Shown: positions 46,111-55,338 of the stretch, piece after piece
Numbering within the stretch: position 1 is the stretch's first letter
How the letters are laid out: every line of letters begins with the position of its first letter
NCBI GenBank assembly: GCA_019279435.1
Contig: JAAALK010000082.1
Location: forward strand, 16,583,116-16,647,115
Direction of reading: 5' to 3'
DNA length: 64,000 bases
Source of the DNA: Zizania palustris
Lineage: Eukaryota; Streptophyta; Magnoliopsida; Poales; Poaceae
Translations under genes and position numbers: made by a program
Notes under the pieces: generated by a model
What the model was told of the DNA's origin: nothing
The model's database searches: none
What the model saw: only the letters and a program-made list of their open reading frames with translations

Positions 46111-47416
46111 TAGGACCGAGAGTAGCGACCAGAGGAGGGGATTGAATGGGCACCTCAATAAATTATTTCGAATAGATGACCTTCCCTTTACATCCAACGC
46201 TTCTCCAAAAACGACTAGCAAAAACAATCTATTTTTCACACTCAAATCATGCGAAAAACCTAGTGCTATCACTCTTCTGTTAGATATCATATGATGCGAC
46301 AGTCTGAGAGATCACAAGCACTAAAAATAATCTAGCCTCTATAAAGCAACCATTGTCCTAATTGATAAGACACCAAAACAGTGTTCAGAGGCAGATTAAT
46401 ATCACTCAAGAATTGAAAGACATTTTACCAAATCTAATACATTTTATCAGACACTTGACAAAACAACTACAATTCTTAGACATTTAGGAAATGTCAGTCA
46501 TGCAAAATATTTAATCGAATAATTTCAGAGCATATATTTCATAGATCAAATAAAAAGTTCAACTATTTTAGCTCCAGCAATAAAACAATCTTGCAGAAAT
46601 TTAAAATGCTGATTTTAAATGCAAGAAGAAGAACGTTTATACCTTCGCTTACCTGAGCCGAAATAAACTAGAGAAGATTCCTAGCCTCCGCACGAACACC
46701 GGACGCAGGGGCTGCAGACTCAAACGGAAGCCAAACAGGCGAGGCGCGTGCTCAAATCCTTGTGCGTGCGTGAACCGAGTCCGCGTGCTCCTGCCCGAGC
46801 GCGCTTTTGAGCCAACGGAGAAAACACGCGTGGATCAACTGCGCATGACCATGCAGTAGACGGTAGAAGATTCCAGGCAACGAAAGATCAGATATGGCCA
46901 GGTGAGCACAATAAAAAACAACGCGAAAACGTGAGTGCTCTGCAGGAAAAAAATCTTCAGCTGAGAAAACATAGAATATCACGATGAATAGGAGAAAATA
47001 TTGTGCGTGCGACGAAGACAAGTTGTGGCAGTTGTGCAACTCAGGGAAGAGAGGTCTAGAAAAAGTTGATCTCTGATTTTGTTTCATTTGATAGGCTGTC
47101 CAAAAATTAGGAAAATCTCAATATATCCTTAGTCTATAAAAATCTATTTTATAGACACAAAAATAGAAAATGTCTAAACCGCTCGTAGGATTTTCACAAA
47201 CTCAATTAAGATAAACTGTGGGCCAATTGAACAAAAAGTAAAATCCTAACTAAAAGTAGTTTGTCTTGAAACGGAGCTTTCGTAGCAGCTACGACTTCAT
47301 TTCAGGACCGTCGGATCTCTGATGAACGTTCGAGATAGAGTGTCGGTTTTGTGCCGAAATTGACAAAACGCTCGCTATCTTCACACCGGGTACCTGGATT
47401 GGGCAGACACGACTAT
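46111..47416 (-). repeat. K2: truncated reverse Sirevirus LTR
   Basis: It begins TGTAGGACCGAGAGTAGCGA, the reverse complement of an E/H-type LTR end, and can be followed to GGTACCTGGATTGGGC near 47390. There the E LTR would continue for several hundred bases. It keeps the conserved palindrome at 47281-47293. It joins an integrase fragment at 47417, so a deletion removed the LTR start, spacer, RNase H and RT. Confidence 0.7.
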
Positions 47417-47686
47417 CACAAGTGCGTACCACTTCCCACCAATTGATCGTACCCGAGCTGGACCAACAATATCCATATGTAAGAGCTCTTCCGGATACGA
47501 AGTCATCACCTGAGTCAGGTGCGTGAGAAGCGACAACCATCTTCTCATGACGACACTGATGGCAAACTAGGTCCTTCTCCATCTTAAGCTTGGGCAATCC
47601 TTGGATGAGGTTCATAGAACTCAATTTGACTAGTAGATAAAAGTTCAAATGACCTAACCTCCAATGCCACCTCTAGAGCTCAAAAA
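47417..47686 (-). pseudogene. K: integrase N-terminal fragment of a Sirevirus
   Basis: The minus strand is homologous to E at 31160-30910: SMNLIQGLPKLKMEKDLVC, then the HHCC end and the first catalytic Asp region in a shifted frame. TAG at 47675-47673 replaces the Trp of the pre-integrase motif, exactly as in E. The fragment ends just past GAGCTC near 47686, where copia D begins. Confidence 0.7.
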
Positions 47687-47739
47687 AGATCCAATGATCA
47701 AACAATGAGAAGGGCCAAATGAACGTAGATCATGGCCCC

Positions 47740-48489
47740 TACTACTCCTTCTGTTAAGAGCACTCTAGTTTTTAATTTGTGATTTATTTTTGAACATGAG
47801 AAATTATATGGAACAAAATTTATGGGTTGGTATCGAAATTTGAGAATCGTTCTTAAATAAGAGAAAAATGATTACATTCTAGAGGAAACTCACCCCGATG
47901 AACTAGGAGAGGATGCTTCTATAGTAGACAAGCGTATTTATGAGAAGCATGCTAGTGATTCCGTTGATGGCAGCTGTTTGATGCTTGCATGCATGTCCTC
48001 TGAGTTTCAGAAACAATATGAGTAATGTGATGCTTACGATATGATCGTAGGTCTCAAGGGCATGTTTCAGAACCAGACAACGGCAGAGAGATACCATGTG
48101 TCTAAGTCCTTGTTTGGGAGTAGGCTGGGTGAAGGAAGCCCAGTGAGTCCTCATGTTGTCATTCTCTAGTCGCTCCCACTGAGCTTTGAGTCATTCATTA
48201 TGAATTACAACATGGTTGCATTAGAGAAGAGACACTAGCTAAGTTGCATGGGATGCTAAAAACTGCTGAGCAGAGTATCAAGAAATCTCCAAATCATGTG
48301 ATGATGATTCCGAAGGAGGGCAAAAAGAGAAAGAGAAAGGGCAAGACTAAGACTACAAATTCAATCTCTAGTGCAAAGTCTAAACCAGCTGGAAAGTCCA
48401 AGTCGGGTCCTACTGGCTCAGATGTGTGGCACCATTGCCACAAGACTGGGCATTGGAAGCGCAATTGCAAGGTGTACTTGGAAGAGTAG
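47740..48489 (+). pseudogene. gag of copia D
   Basis: Gag fragments in several frames include a UBN2-type capsid region (around 48150-48240) and a Lys-rich linker. The CCHC-like knuckle WHHCHKTGHWKRNC at about 48427-48468 has lost its first Cys. It ends at TAG 48487-48489. Stops are frequent throughout, so it is long dead. Confidence 0.65.
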
Positions 48490-48522
48490 AAAAACAATAA
48501 GGGAAGTGTGACTTCCACTTCA

Positions 48523-49592
48523 AGTATTAATGTTATTGAAATTAATCTTGCTACTCATCCAAATGATTCATGAGTATTTGATACTGGATCAATGATTCAT
48601 ACTTGCAAATCATTGCAGGGGTTGAGTAGAGTAAGAAAGTGTGCAAGTGGTGAGCTGGATGACCATATCGGGAATGGTGCAAAGGTTGCAGCGTTGGCCA
48701 TCGTTAGGACTAGTTTTGAATTGAATAATTATTATTTCATTCCCGCCTTAGGCAGAAACATTATCTCATCTTCATGTTTAGAGGAAGATGGTTTTGAATT
48801 TGTAATAAAGAACAAGTGTTGTTCAATATTTTCGAATGACATGCTCTATGGTGTTTGTCCATTAGTGAATGGATTATATATTCTGAGTCTAGAAGATACA
48901 CACATTTATAACATTAGTACTAAGAAAAAACGACTCAATAATTTGAATCCTACCTACGTCTAGCATTGTCGTTTGGGTCATATAAATGAGAAGCACGTGC
49001 AGAAGCTCCATAGTGATGGACTTTTGGAGTCATTTGATTTTGAATCATATGACACATGTGAGTTCTACTTACTTAGCAAAATGACAAATACGCCTTTCAC
49101 TGGAAAGAGTGAGAGGACGAGTGAGCTATTGGCCATAGTACATACTGATGTGTGTGGTCCAATGAGTCACATGGCTAGAAATGGTTTTTAGTACTTTATC
49201 ACTTTTACCGAAGACTTTAGTAGATATGATTATGTCTACTTGATGCGGCATAAGTGGGAATCCTTTGAAAAGTTCAAGGATTTCCAAAATGAAGTACAAA
49301 ATCATACGGTCAAGACAATTACATTTCTACGATCTAATCATGGAGGTGAATATTTAAGCCATGAGTTTAGTGATCATCTGAAGCAGTGTGGAATTGTTCC
49401 ACAGCTGACTCCACCCAGCATGCCCCAGTGGAATGGAGTGTCTAAGCGGAGGAACTGCACTTTGTTGGACATGGTTCGGTCTATGATGAGTCATGTTGAT
49501 CTTCCATTATCCTTTTGGGGACTCGCCATCAATAGAGTTCCATCTAAATCAGTAGAGAAGACGCCATATGGGATGTGGTCTAGGAGGTGTCC
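48523..49592 (+). pseudogene. Protease and integrase of copia D; two catalytic residues replaced
   Basis: Protease motif VFDTGSMIHTC (after a TGA near 48571) is followed by pre-integrase (HCRLGHINEKHVQKLHSDGL). In the integrase core the first Asp is present (IVHTDVCGPM). The second site reads RSNHGGEYL with AAT at 49336-49338 (Asp to Asn). The third reads GVSKRRNCTLL with AAG at 49444-49446 (Glu to Lys). Both are G-to-A changes. A short in-frame deletion follows (SFWGLAINRVPSKS, shorter than relatives). TAGs lie at 48961 and 49189. The reading stops at PYGMWSRR, where C is inserted. Confidence 0.85.
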
Positions 49593-50086
49593 TGTTGGCG
49601 TAAAAGATTACGCTAACAGGTTTCCAGAGATTAGAAACTAACAAACAAAGTGTTTGCGAAGTGAGCTATTTCAAGCCTCCGAATTGGATAATAGCTCGAA
49701 GCAGTTCGAAGATGTGTATTGAATAACTCAATATTCGATGATCATTACAGGGTAAAACGGGGGGTATTTATAGGCCAAAATCTTAAGGAAAATACCTTTT
49801 TACCCTCTATTACAACCGACATAGTGGAAACTATTCGGTACCCTTAATAGGGATAAAATGGTAAAAGACTAATCTAATGAGAAAGAAGATAAGTCTTCCA
49901 TCTTAGCTGGCAGGGAGGTTCTCTGAAGAGTCGACGTTCGAAGCTATACTCCAAACAAGAGCCCTCTCTGACTCTTCGAACTTGACCCGGTACTAAACCG
50001 GAGTTAAATACTAGAACTCTGGTTTAATAGGTTGCCTTCGTCTTGTTATTGTAGTGACCCTAAGGATGAAGTATTTTCTCCCAACA
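49593..50086 (-). repeat. 3' LTR of element C
   Basis: 494 bp with perfect TGTTGG...CCAACA ends. On the minus strand TATAAATA is at 49772-49765. The minus-strand 3' end is part of a 13-bp-stem hairpin (49591-49620). Confidence 0.75.
49765..49772 (-). promoter_or_regulatory. Putative TATA box of C LTR
   Basis: The minus strand reads GCCTATAAATACCCCCC, about 180 bp before the LTR end. Confidence 0.55.
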
Positions 50087-50413
50087 GTAGCCCCTCCAAT
50101 ACGCTTCTTCGCTTGATCTGTAAGGTTAGGAGAGCAGTATACGCAAGAAAAATAATCATGCGTAGGGATTATCAAATTTTATCAACCTTCAGAATACACG
50201 AAGATTCATAACTTCAAATTGATTTCTAGGAGAGTTATATTAGAACAATCCTGGAATCAATTTTTATGAAGCTAGAAAGCCCTTTAGACTTATAAGAAAT
50301 AGTCGTTAGCCTTTTCCTTTCAGAAGAAGCTATGCGGTGCGTTAACTTTGCAAACAGTAATGGTCAAGAATGTGAAACGACAAGTGTGAACGGTAAAAAA
50401 TTGTGAACCTAGG

Positions 50414-50421
50414 CTATAAAT
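50414..50421 (+). promoter_or_regulatory. Putative TATA box of the C antisense gene
   Basis: GGCTATAAATAGAAAG lies about 105 bp before the ATG at 50519. It is about 330 bp from the 3' LTR and points away from it, matching B. Confidence 0.6.
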
Positions 50422-50518
50422 AGAAAGACCTAGAAACTTCTCAAACACCTTTCTCACCGTCTTTGCGCAATTAACCCTTATCCTCCAAACCTTAGCCTCA
50501 AGCGTTCAGTTCGAATCA

Positions 50519-53263
50519 ATGGCGAATACAAGCTTCAAGGCTCCCGGGGCGACTTTGGCCCTAACCCGGCAACAGGCCATGGTGGCAGCAGCAGCGGCGG
50601 CAGCAGCGACGGTGGCAGCAGTGGCGACTGCTGTGGTTGTGCCGGTGGGGAATCCCCAACATATCGGTCCCCATGACCTCCTCCCGGCCTCATCGAAGTA
50701 CTCCGACCAGTCTTATAAACTGGGGCCATCCACCTGCAAGAGGAAGACGATCGGAGCAGTGGTCGAGGGGAAGATTAGCCCAGAGATTAATGTCCGCAAA
50801 CCAGGGAAGGAAGCCATCCCTTCGCCATGGCCTGGAGAAGTTGTCGTCTTCGAAGCCTTCTTCGAAGCAGGGTTAGGACTCCCGGCGGTAGACTTCCTAT
50901 CGGAGGTACTAGATCTCTTCCATTTCACCCTTCCTCAATTGTCTCCGAATGCAATAGCACGCCTGGCTATCTTTGAATGGGCGCTGCGAGCTGAGTGCTG
51001 CGAAGGAAGAGCATAAATATTTGCAGCGCTGCACAAGGCATCTTGCCAGCCGAAGACTTACCAAGGCTCCGGAGGGGAGAAAATTGTAGTAGCCTTCGGC
51101 AGCATCAACTTCAGACTCCGAGATGAATTCCAACTATGATTCCCAGCGAAGGCCATCAAGGCCAGATGGTACACAGATTGGATTCTCCGGTAGTTCTACG
51201 CTGAAGTTGGAGTAGGCAATCGTCTGGCCGGACCCCTGCAAGACATATACTTCCGAATGGAAGCCGAAGTCCACCCAGACCCCGGCCAACTCGAAGCTCG
51301 CCTTAACCTGCTCCAACGAATTAGTCGCCGCATGAGCATGTGGGACTTAGCGGAGGAGTTCATCGGGCTCCAAATTCCACCTTTGATGGCCAACTAGCCT
51401 ATCAACTTCGAAGAGGATCCGAAGGGAGAACTCCAAAAATTTTCTTCGAACTTGAGCCCTGCAGGTAACTTCAAAAACTACAACATGTTTTATATATGAT
51501 TGTTTGATGAAATGACTAATAAAAACTTATCTTTCAGCTTCATAAGCCCCTATGACTTCGGAGCAAGTTGTTCGAGCTTCGGAGAAGATTCTCGGAGCTC
51601 CTACTCCAGCTGAAAAGGAGTGAAGGAAGAAACTGGTGGGCAGTTGGGAGCGACTTAACCGAGTATAGGGCATACTCGGAGTTGTAGTCCCCCCTCTTCT
51701 GGACTGGGTGCCTTCTGAGCAAGGCCTGAAGAAGAGGAAAGTGGATGCTGGGACTTCGGCACCGGCCAAGACTCCCGTGAAAAAGTTAGCCCAAAAGCCT
51801 AAAAATGTGGCTCCTTCCAGGCCTGCTGCTTTGTCTTTAGGTTCATCTGAAGATGAGGGAGTGAGAGAAATGCAAAGGTTCCTCGTGAACCATATTACCG
51901 AAGATGAAGTGCAGGCAAATGTCGAAGTTGTAGACGCTGGTGATGTAGCAGGTGTGCCGGCTGCTCCAGACAACTCCGAACAGGCCGGGACCTCGAGGGT
52001 CCAGCCTGACTTGCTGCGTCAAGAAGCCCCTGCTGCTGAAGGCAGAGTTGAAGTTATAGCTGAACAAGCTTCGATTCTGGATGAAGTCGTAGCTGTTGCT
52101 CCAAGGGAGGCTCCAACAGCCAACCATTCGGTTCTAGACCCCGAGTCTGATGAAGACTTCGAAGGGGCCTTCGACCCTCCAAGTAGCCCCGTAATCATTC
52201 ACCGACAGGACTTCGGAGGTAAGCTTCACTAAACCACCTTTTTCTTCACCCTGCAAAATTATGCAATATATAATACCTTTGTTTTGGCAGGGTCTGCTCC
52301 CATGGAGACGACTCCTCCTGCGAAGACTGCTCCTGGGACTTCGACATCTCCGAGGTTGGTTCCAGAAGCTACATAGATGGGGCCTAGAAAAGGTAAAGGC
52401 AAAATGGACCCCTTTCCTGCGCCGAACTCGGGATTAACTCCATCGGAATCGACAGACGGAGGACAATCTATGGAGGGGGCTAGTCCACCGAAGTTTCTAG
52501 GGATGCGGCGCAGCGCTCCGGCCCTTTACCCAACGAAGATGATCAAAGGGCCTTGTCAATGCTCCCCTCCTAGCTCCTTTTGTGGAGCGAAGGACCGGAC
52601 TTCGGGCCTTGCTCGAACCTTTGGATCGAGCTAACCGCGAAGTTGGGGGAACAGACTTGGTAGCCATACTTGGGGAGGCTGAAGGGTCAGAGTTGAATGC
52701 AGCTTTGGAACGAGCAGCATACCAGGTACGAAGTATCTGCAACAACAAGATTAATTTCAACTTATGAATAATTTCTCACCTTGCTTTTTCTTTTCGTAGC
52801 AAATAGTCTTGGCTCGAGCTGCAGCTGTTTCGAACGAGCGAGGAAGTATTCGTCTTAAGGAGAGGATTACTGCCCTCCAAAGGAGTCTTGAGGGCTCCAA
52901 AATTCGAATCTCTAGCTTGGACGAGATGGTAGCAGTGGAGAGGAGAGCCAGACTTGGTCTGGAGGCTGCAAATCAGAAGCTCAAGGCCGAGCAAATAGTG
53001 CTTCGGGCTGAAATAGAAATAATGCAGACGAAGCAAGCAACTGCGGGGGCTAAGCTGGTTAAGCTCCGAGAAGAAAAGGCGAAGGACATGGAGGAAGCCA
53101 GCAACCTGCTTAGCCAGAAGAACTCTTTGGCTACGAAGGCAGCTAAACTATCCTCTATGGTAGATGAGTTGTCTTCGTCAAGGGATGCTTTAAATGAAGA
53201 CAAGGTGAAGTCAGAGAAGATAGCTGTGGAGGTCATGGATATCCTTTTAGGTGTCTTAGAGTA
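50519..53263 (+). pseudogene. Antisense gene of C: gypsy-type transposon domain protein with coiled coil
   Basis: Four exon-like blocks with GT/AG borders: 50519-51464, 51538-52218, 52291-52725 and 52800 to the G junction. Exon 1 has an Ala-rich start and the domain like Pfam Putative gypsy type transposon (VVVFEAFFEAGLGLPAVDFL, LPQLSPNAIARLAIFEWALR). Stops lie at TAA 51014-51016, TGA 51137-51139 and TAG 51192-51194 (Trp codon in B). Exon 2 starts near SEQVVRASEKILGAP and has a KKRK basic patch and an acidic tail (DPESDEDFEGAFD). Exon 3 is Ser/Pro-rich, with a stop and a frameshift. Exon 4 is a clean coiled coil (RLKERITALQRSLEGSKIRI, LEAANQKLKAEQIVLRAEIE) cut by G. Homology to B is clear in exons 1 and 2. 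Confidence 0.65.
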
Positions 53264-53332
53264 TGAGAAACCAAGGGTGGTTTCGGTGTATGTGATGAGT
53301 GATTGACAGGATTATTTGCCCTCTGTTCGAAG

Positions 53333-53400
53333 GGTACCTCCGAAGGGGCTTCGAAGGTGGTACCTCCGAAGGGGCTTCGAAGGTGGTACCTCCGAAGGGT
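53333..53400 (+). repeat. 26-bp tandem repeat in G 5' LTR
   Basis: Units start at 53333 and 53359, with a partial unit from 53385. At 62286 the 3' LTR has one full unit plus the partial. This is a one-unit gain or loss between sister LTRs. Confidence 0.9.
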
Positions 53401-54538
53401 GTTCGGAGGTGTGTCACCGGAGTGTGTTCGGTGTTTGCTTGCTGCAGCTGTGCAGTGGAGTGTGCCTGTCGGAGGGGTCCGGCAGTACACGATGACTGGG
53501 TTCGTACCGATGGCTTCGGTACTTTGGGCGGTACACCGGAGTGTGTGCCGGAGGTTGCTAACCCGGAGAGGTCTCCGGAGTACTGGATACACTTGTTTGC
53601 TTTTTTGTGGTGTGCAGGGACTTCGGAGGCGACGGACAAGGTTCGAGCCTGGTGAACCTGGGTCAAGCAGGAGGCTTGATGCCAGGGGAGCGGGGAGCTC
53701 CGTCACGGTGGCTGCGAAGGTGGTCCGGGTCGGTCCTCGGGTCGAGTCGTGTCAGGTGAAGGCAGAGAGTGCGGAGCGTGGCTCCGGCTGAAGGTACTCC
53801 GAGACAAAGTCCTCGGAGGTGAGGCACTTCGAAGGTACTCCGGATGGAGTGACTTCGGAGTTGGATGGAACAAGTCCTCTGCGGAGGCAAGGAGTTCGAA
53901 GTGTGCTCCGGAGGGAGACACTCGAAGGTTACCCGACGAAGGTCTCAGAAGTCGAGGCGCATCGAAGGCATGGTCCGGGTGAGGCTCGTCGAGGAGTGTG
54001 CTCGGAGTGAGACACTGCGACGGAGTGTTCATGGAATGCTTCATGCGGAGGCCTTGGACGAAGGAGGGACTTCGAAGGGTGGTACTCCGAAGGTGGGGCT
54101 TTGGAGTGAGGATGACTTGAGGTGCTTCGGCCTGCATGGCTTCGGTACACGGACGGACGGTGTTCGAGCTGGGAGTAGCTACGAAGCCGTGGTGATCCAC
54201 TCCGGAGGTGGTGGTGCGAAGGCCCAAGGGCTTTGACGGCTTCGGCTTAAAACCGTCACTGTATCGAAGGACTTCTTCGGCGGAGCGAAGGCCAACAGGC
54301 TGCAGGCTTCTCGCCAAAGCTACCGCACCCTCCGGTGCGAAGGGAGGTTCCAGAAGTCAACACTGTAAAGGCTGACACTGTCTGTTCTGAAAAAGGCTGA
54401 CACTGTCCCCTCTGCAGTTGACAGAGAAGCCTCCAAAATAAAGGTGGACTACCTTTTGTACCCCTTAGTTCTGTAGAGACAAAATGGATGTAAACCCTAG
54501 GGGTAAAGTAGTCACTTCCTTAGGATGAAGCCGTGGGC

Positions 54539-54546
54539 TATAAATA
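54539..54546 (+). promoter_or_regulatory. Putative TATA box, 5' LTR of G
   Basis: GGGCTATAAATATGGGGG about 730 bp before the LTR end. The same sequence is at 63466-63473 in the 3' LTR. Confidence 0.65.
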
Positions 54547-55276
54547 TGGGGGCTCGGTAGGTAACATTCAACACTTTGAGCATTTACTGTTGAGCTCCTG
54601 TAGACAGACCTCGCTGTATTCATTCTGAGTTCAATTTATTTCAGTGTTCCTTGTTCAAGCGGCGAAGCCCTGCTTCTGTGTGCTTTTGCTTGAACTCGCG
54701 TTGCATACCTCGCTAGTTTTTAGTGCACCGAAGCCTGTTGAGGCGAGGGTTGTTTTTCGTGCGAGGTGTGCTTTGTCAGTGAGCATTCGCTCTGTGTAAC
54801 AGGAGGTGTAACCTCGCTGCTTACTAGCGTAGCCCTGACCGAGGCCCGTTTTGCTTCTTGTGTCGAAGCCCTTAGCGTAGTCCGTTTTGTGTGCGTGTAG
54901 ACCTTCGCGTACGAAGCCCAGCACCAGTTGCTGCCGCCAAGTACTTGGTCGAAGTCCTCAGAGGGCTGTTCACTCGTGCGAAGGGTGAAGTGCGAAGCTT
55001 GCTCGGAGCACCTAGTGTGCGAAGCCTGCACTGACTTAGCAGAGTAGATTTTCGAGGGTTGTTAGTGGAGCGAAGTCTTCTTGGCTTCGAACTTTTGCTC
55101 CTGCGAAGCCTGTGTTCGGAGCTGTCGTAGTACCTCCGAACCAGACCTTCGAAGGTAGTATTCGAAGCCTGTTCCGCAGAAGACAGAACAGAACCGAAGG
55201 CTAAGTTTTTAGTCCTGAATTATAAAAGCTCCCATTCACCCCCCCCCCCTCTGGTCGCCGTTTCCGGTCCAACAAT

Positions 55277-55288
55277 TGGTATCAGAGC
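55277..55288 (+). promoter_or_regulatory. Primer binding site of G (tRNA-iMet)
   Basis: TGGTATCAGAGC begins two bases after the LTR end; it is the standard copia initiator-tRNA-Met site. Confidence 0.92.
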
Positions 55289-55338
55289 AGGTTAAGATCA
55301 CCAGTTGACCTTAACCGGTTTTGTGATCTTTAGGCGAC

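Larger units (their letters stand above)
47687..49592 (+). mobile_element. Element D: decayed Ty1/copia fragment (gag to integrase)
   Basis: A non-Sirevirus copia element on the plus strand: gag remains, zinc knuckle, protease, pre-integrase and integrase core, then cut at 49592 by the LTR of C. No LTR or primer site of its own was recognised on the left, where it abuts K. Only the 5' half is in the window; the rest would lie beyond C and G, outside it. Confidence 0.8.
49593..53263 (-). mobile_element. Element C: LTR retrotransposon on minus strand, cut by G
   Basis: The 3' LTR is 49593-50086 with TGTTGG/CCAACA ends. A polypurine tract follows at 50087-50100 (minus strand GGAGGGGCTAC) and then the antisense gene on the plus strand. 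The flank tgtcc (49588-49592) is the expected target duplication; its partner is outside the window. G truncates the element at 53263. No pol is visible in this part. LTR ends, purine tract and antisense gene tie it to B. Confidence 0.8.
53264..55274 (+). repeat. 5' LTR of Sirevirus G
   Basis: TGAGAAACCAAGGG to TCCGGTCCAACA. A 26-bp unit (GGTACCTCCGAAGGGG...) is present twice and partly a third time at 53333-53400; the 3' LTR has one unit fewer. The LTR is very rich in CTTCGGAG/CGAAGG words. TATAAATA is at 54539. A 13-base C run lies near the end. Confidence 0.95.

Noticed and set aside
53703..54317. A 204-codon minus-strand open frame present intact in both LTRs of G (also 62630-63244).
   Set aside because: The LTR is GC-rich and made of short repeated words that suppress stops in several frames at once. 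The two LTRs are almost identical because they are young, so conservation is no evidence. No domain or start context was recognised.
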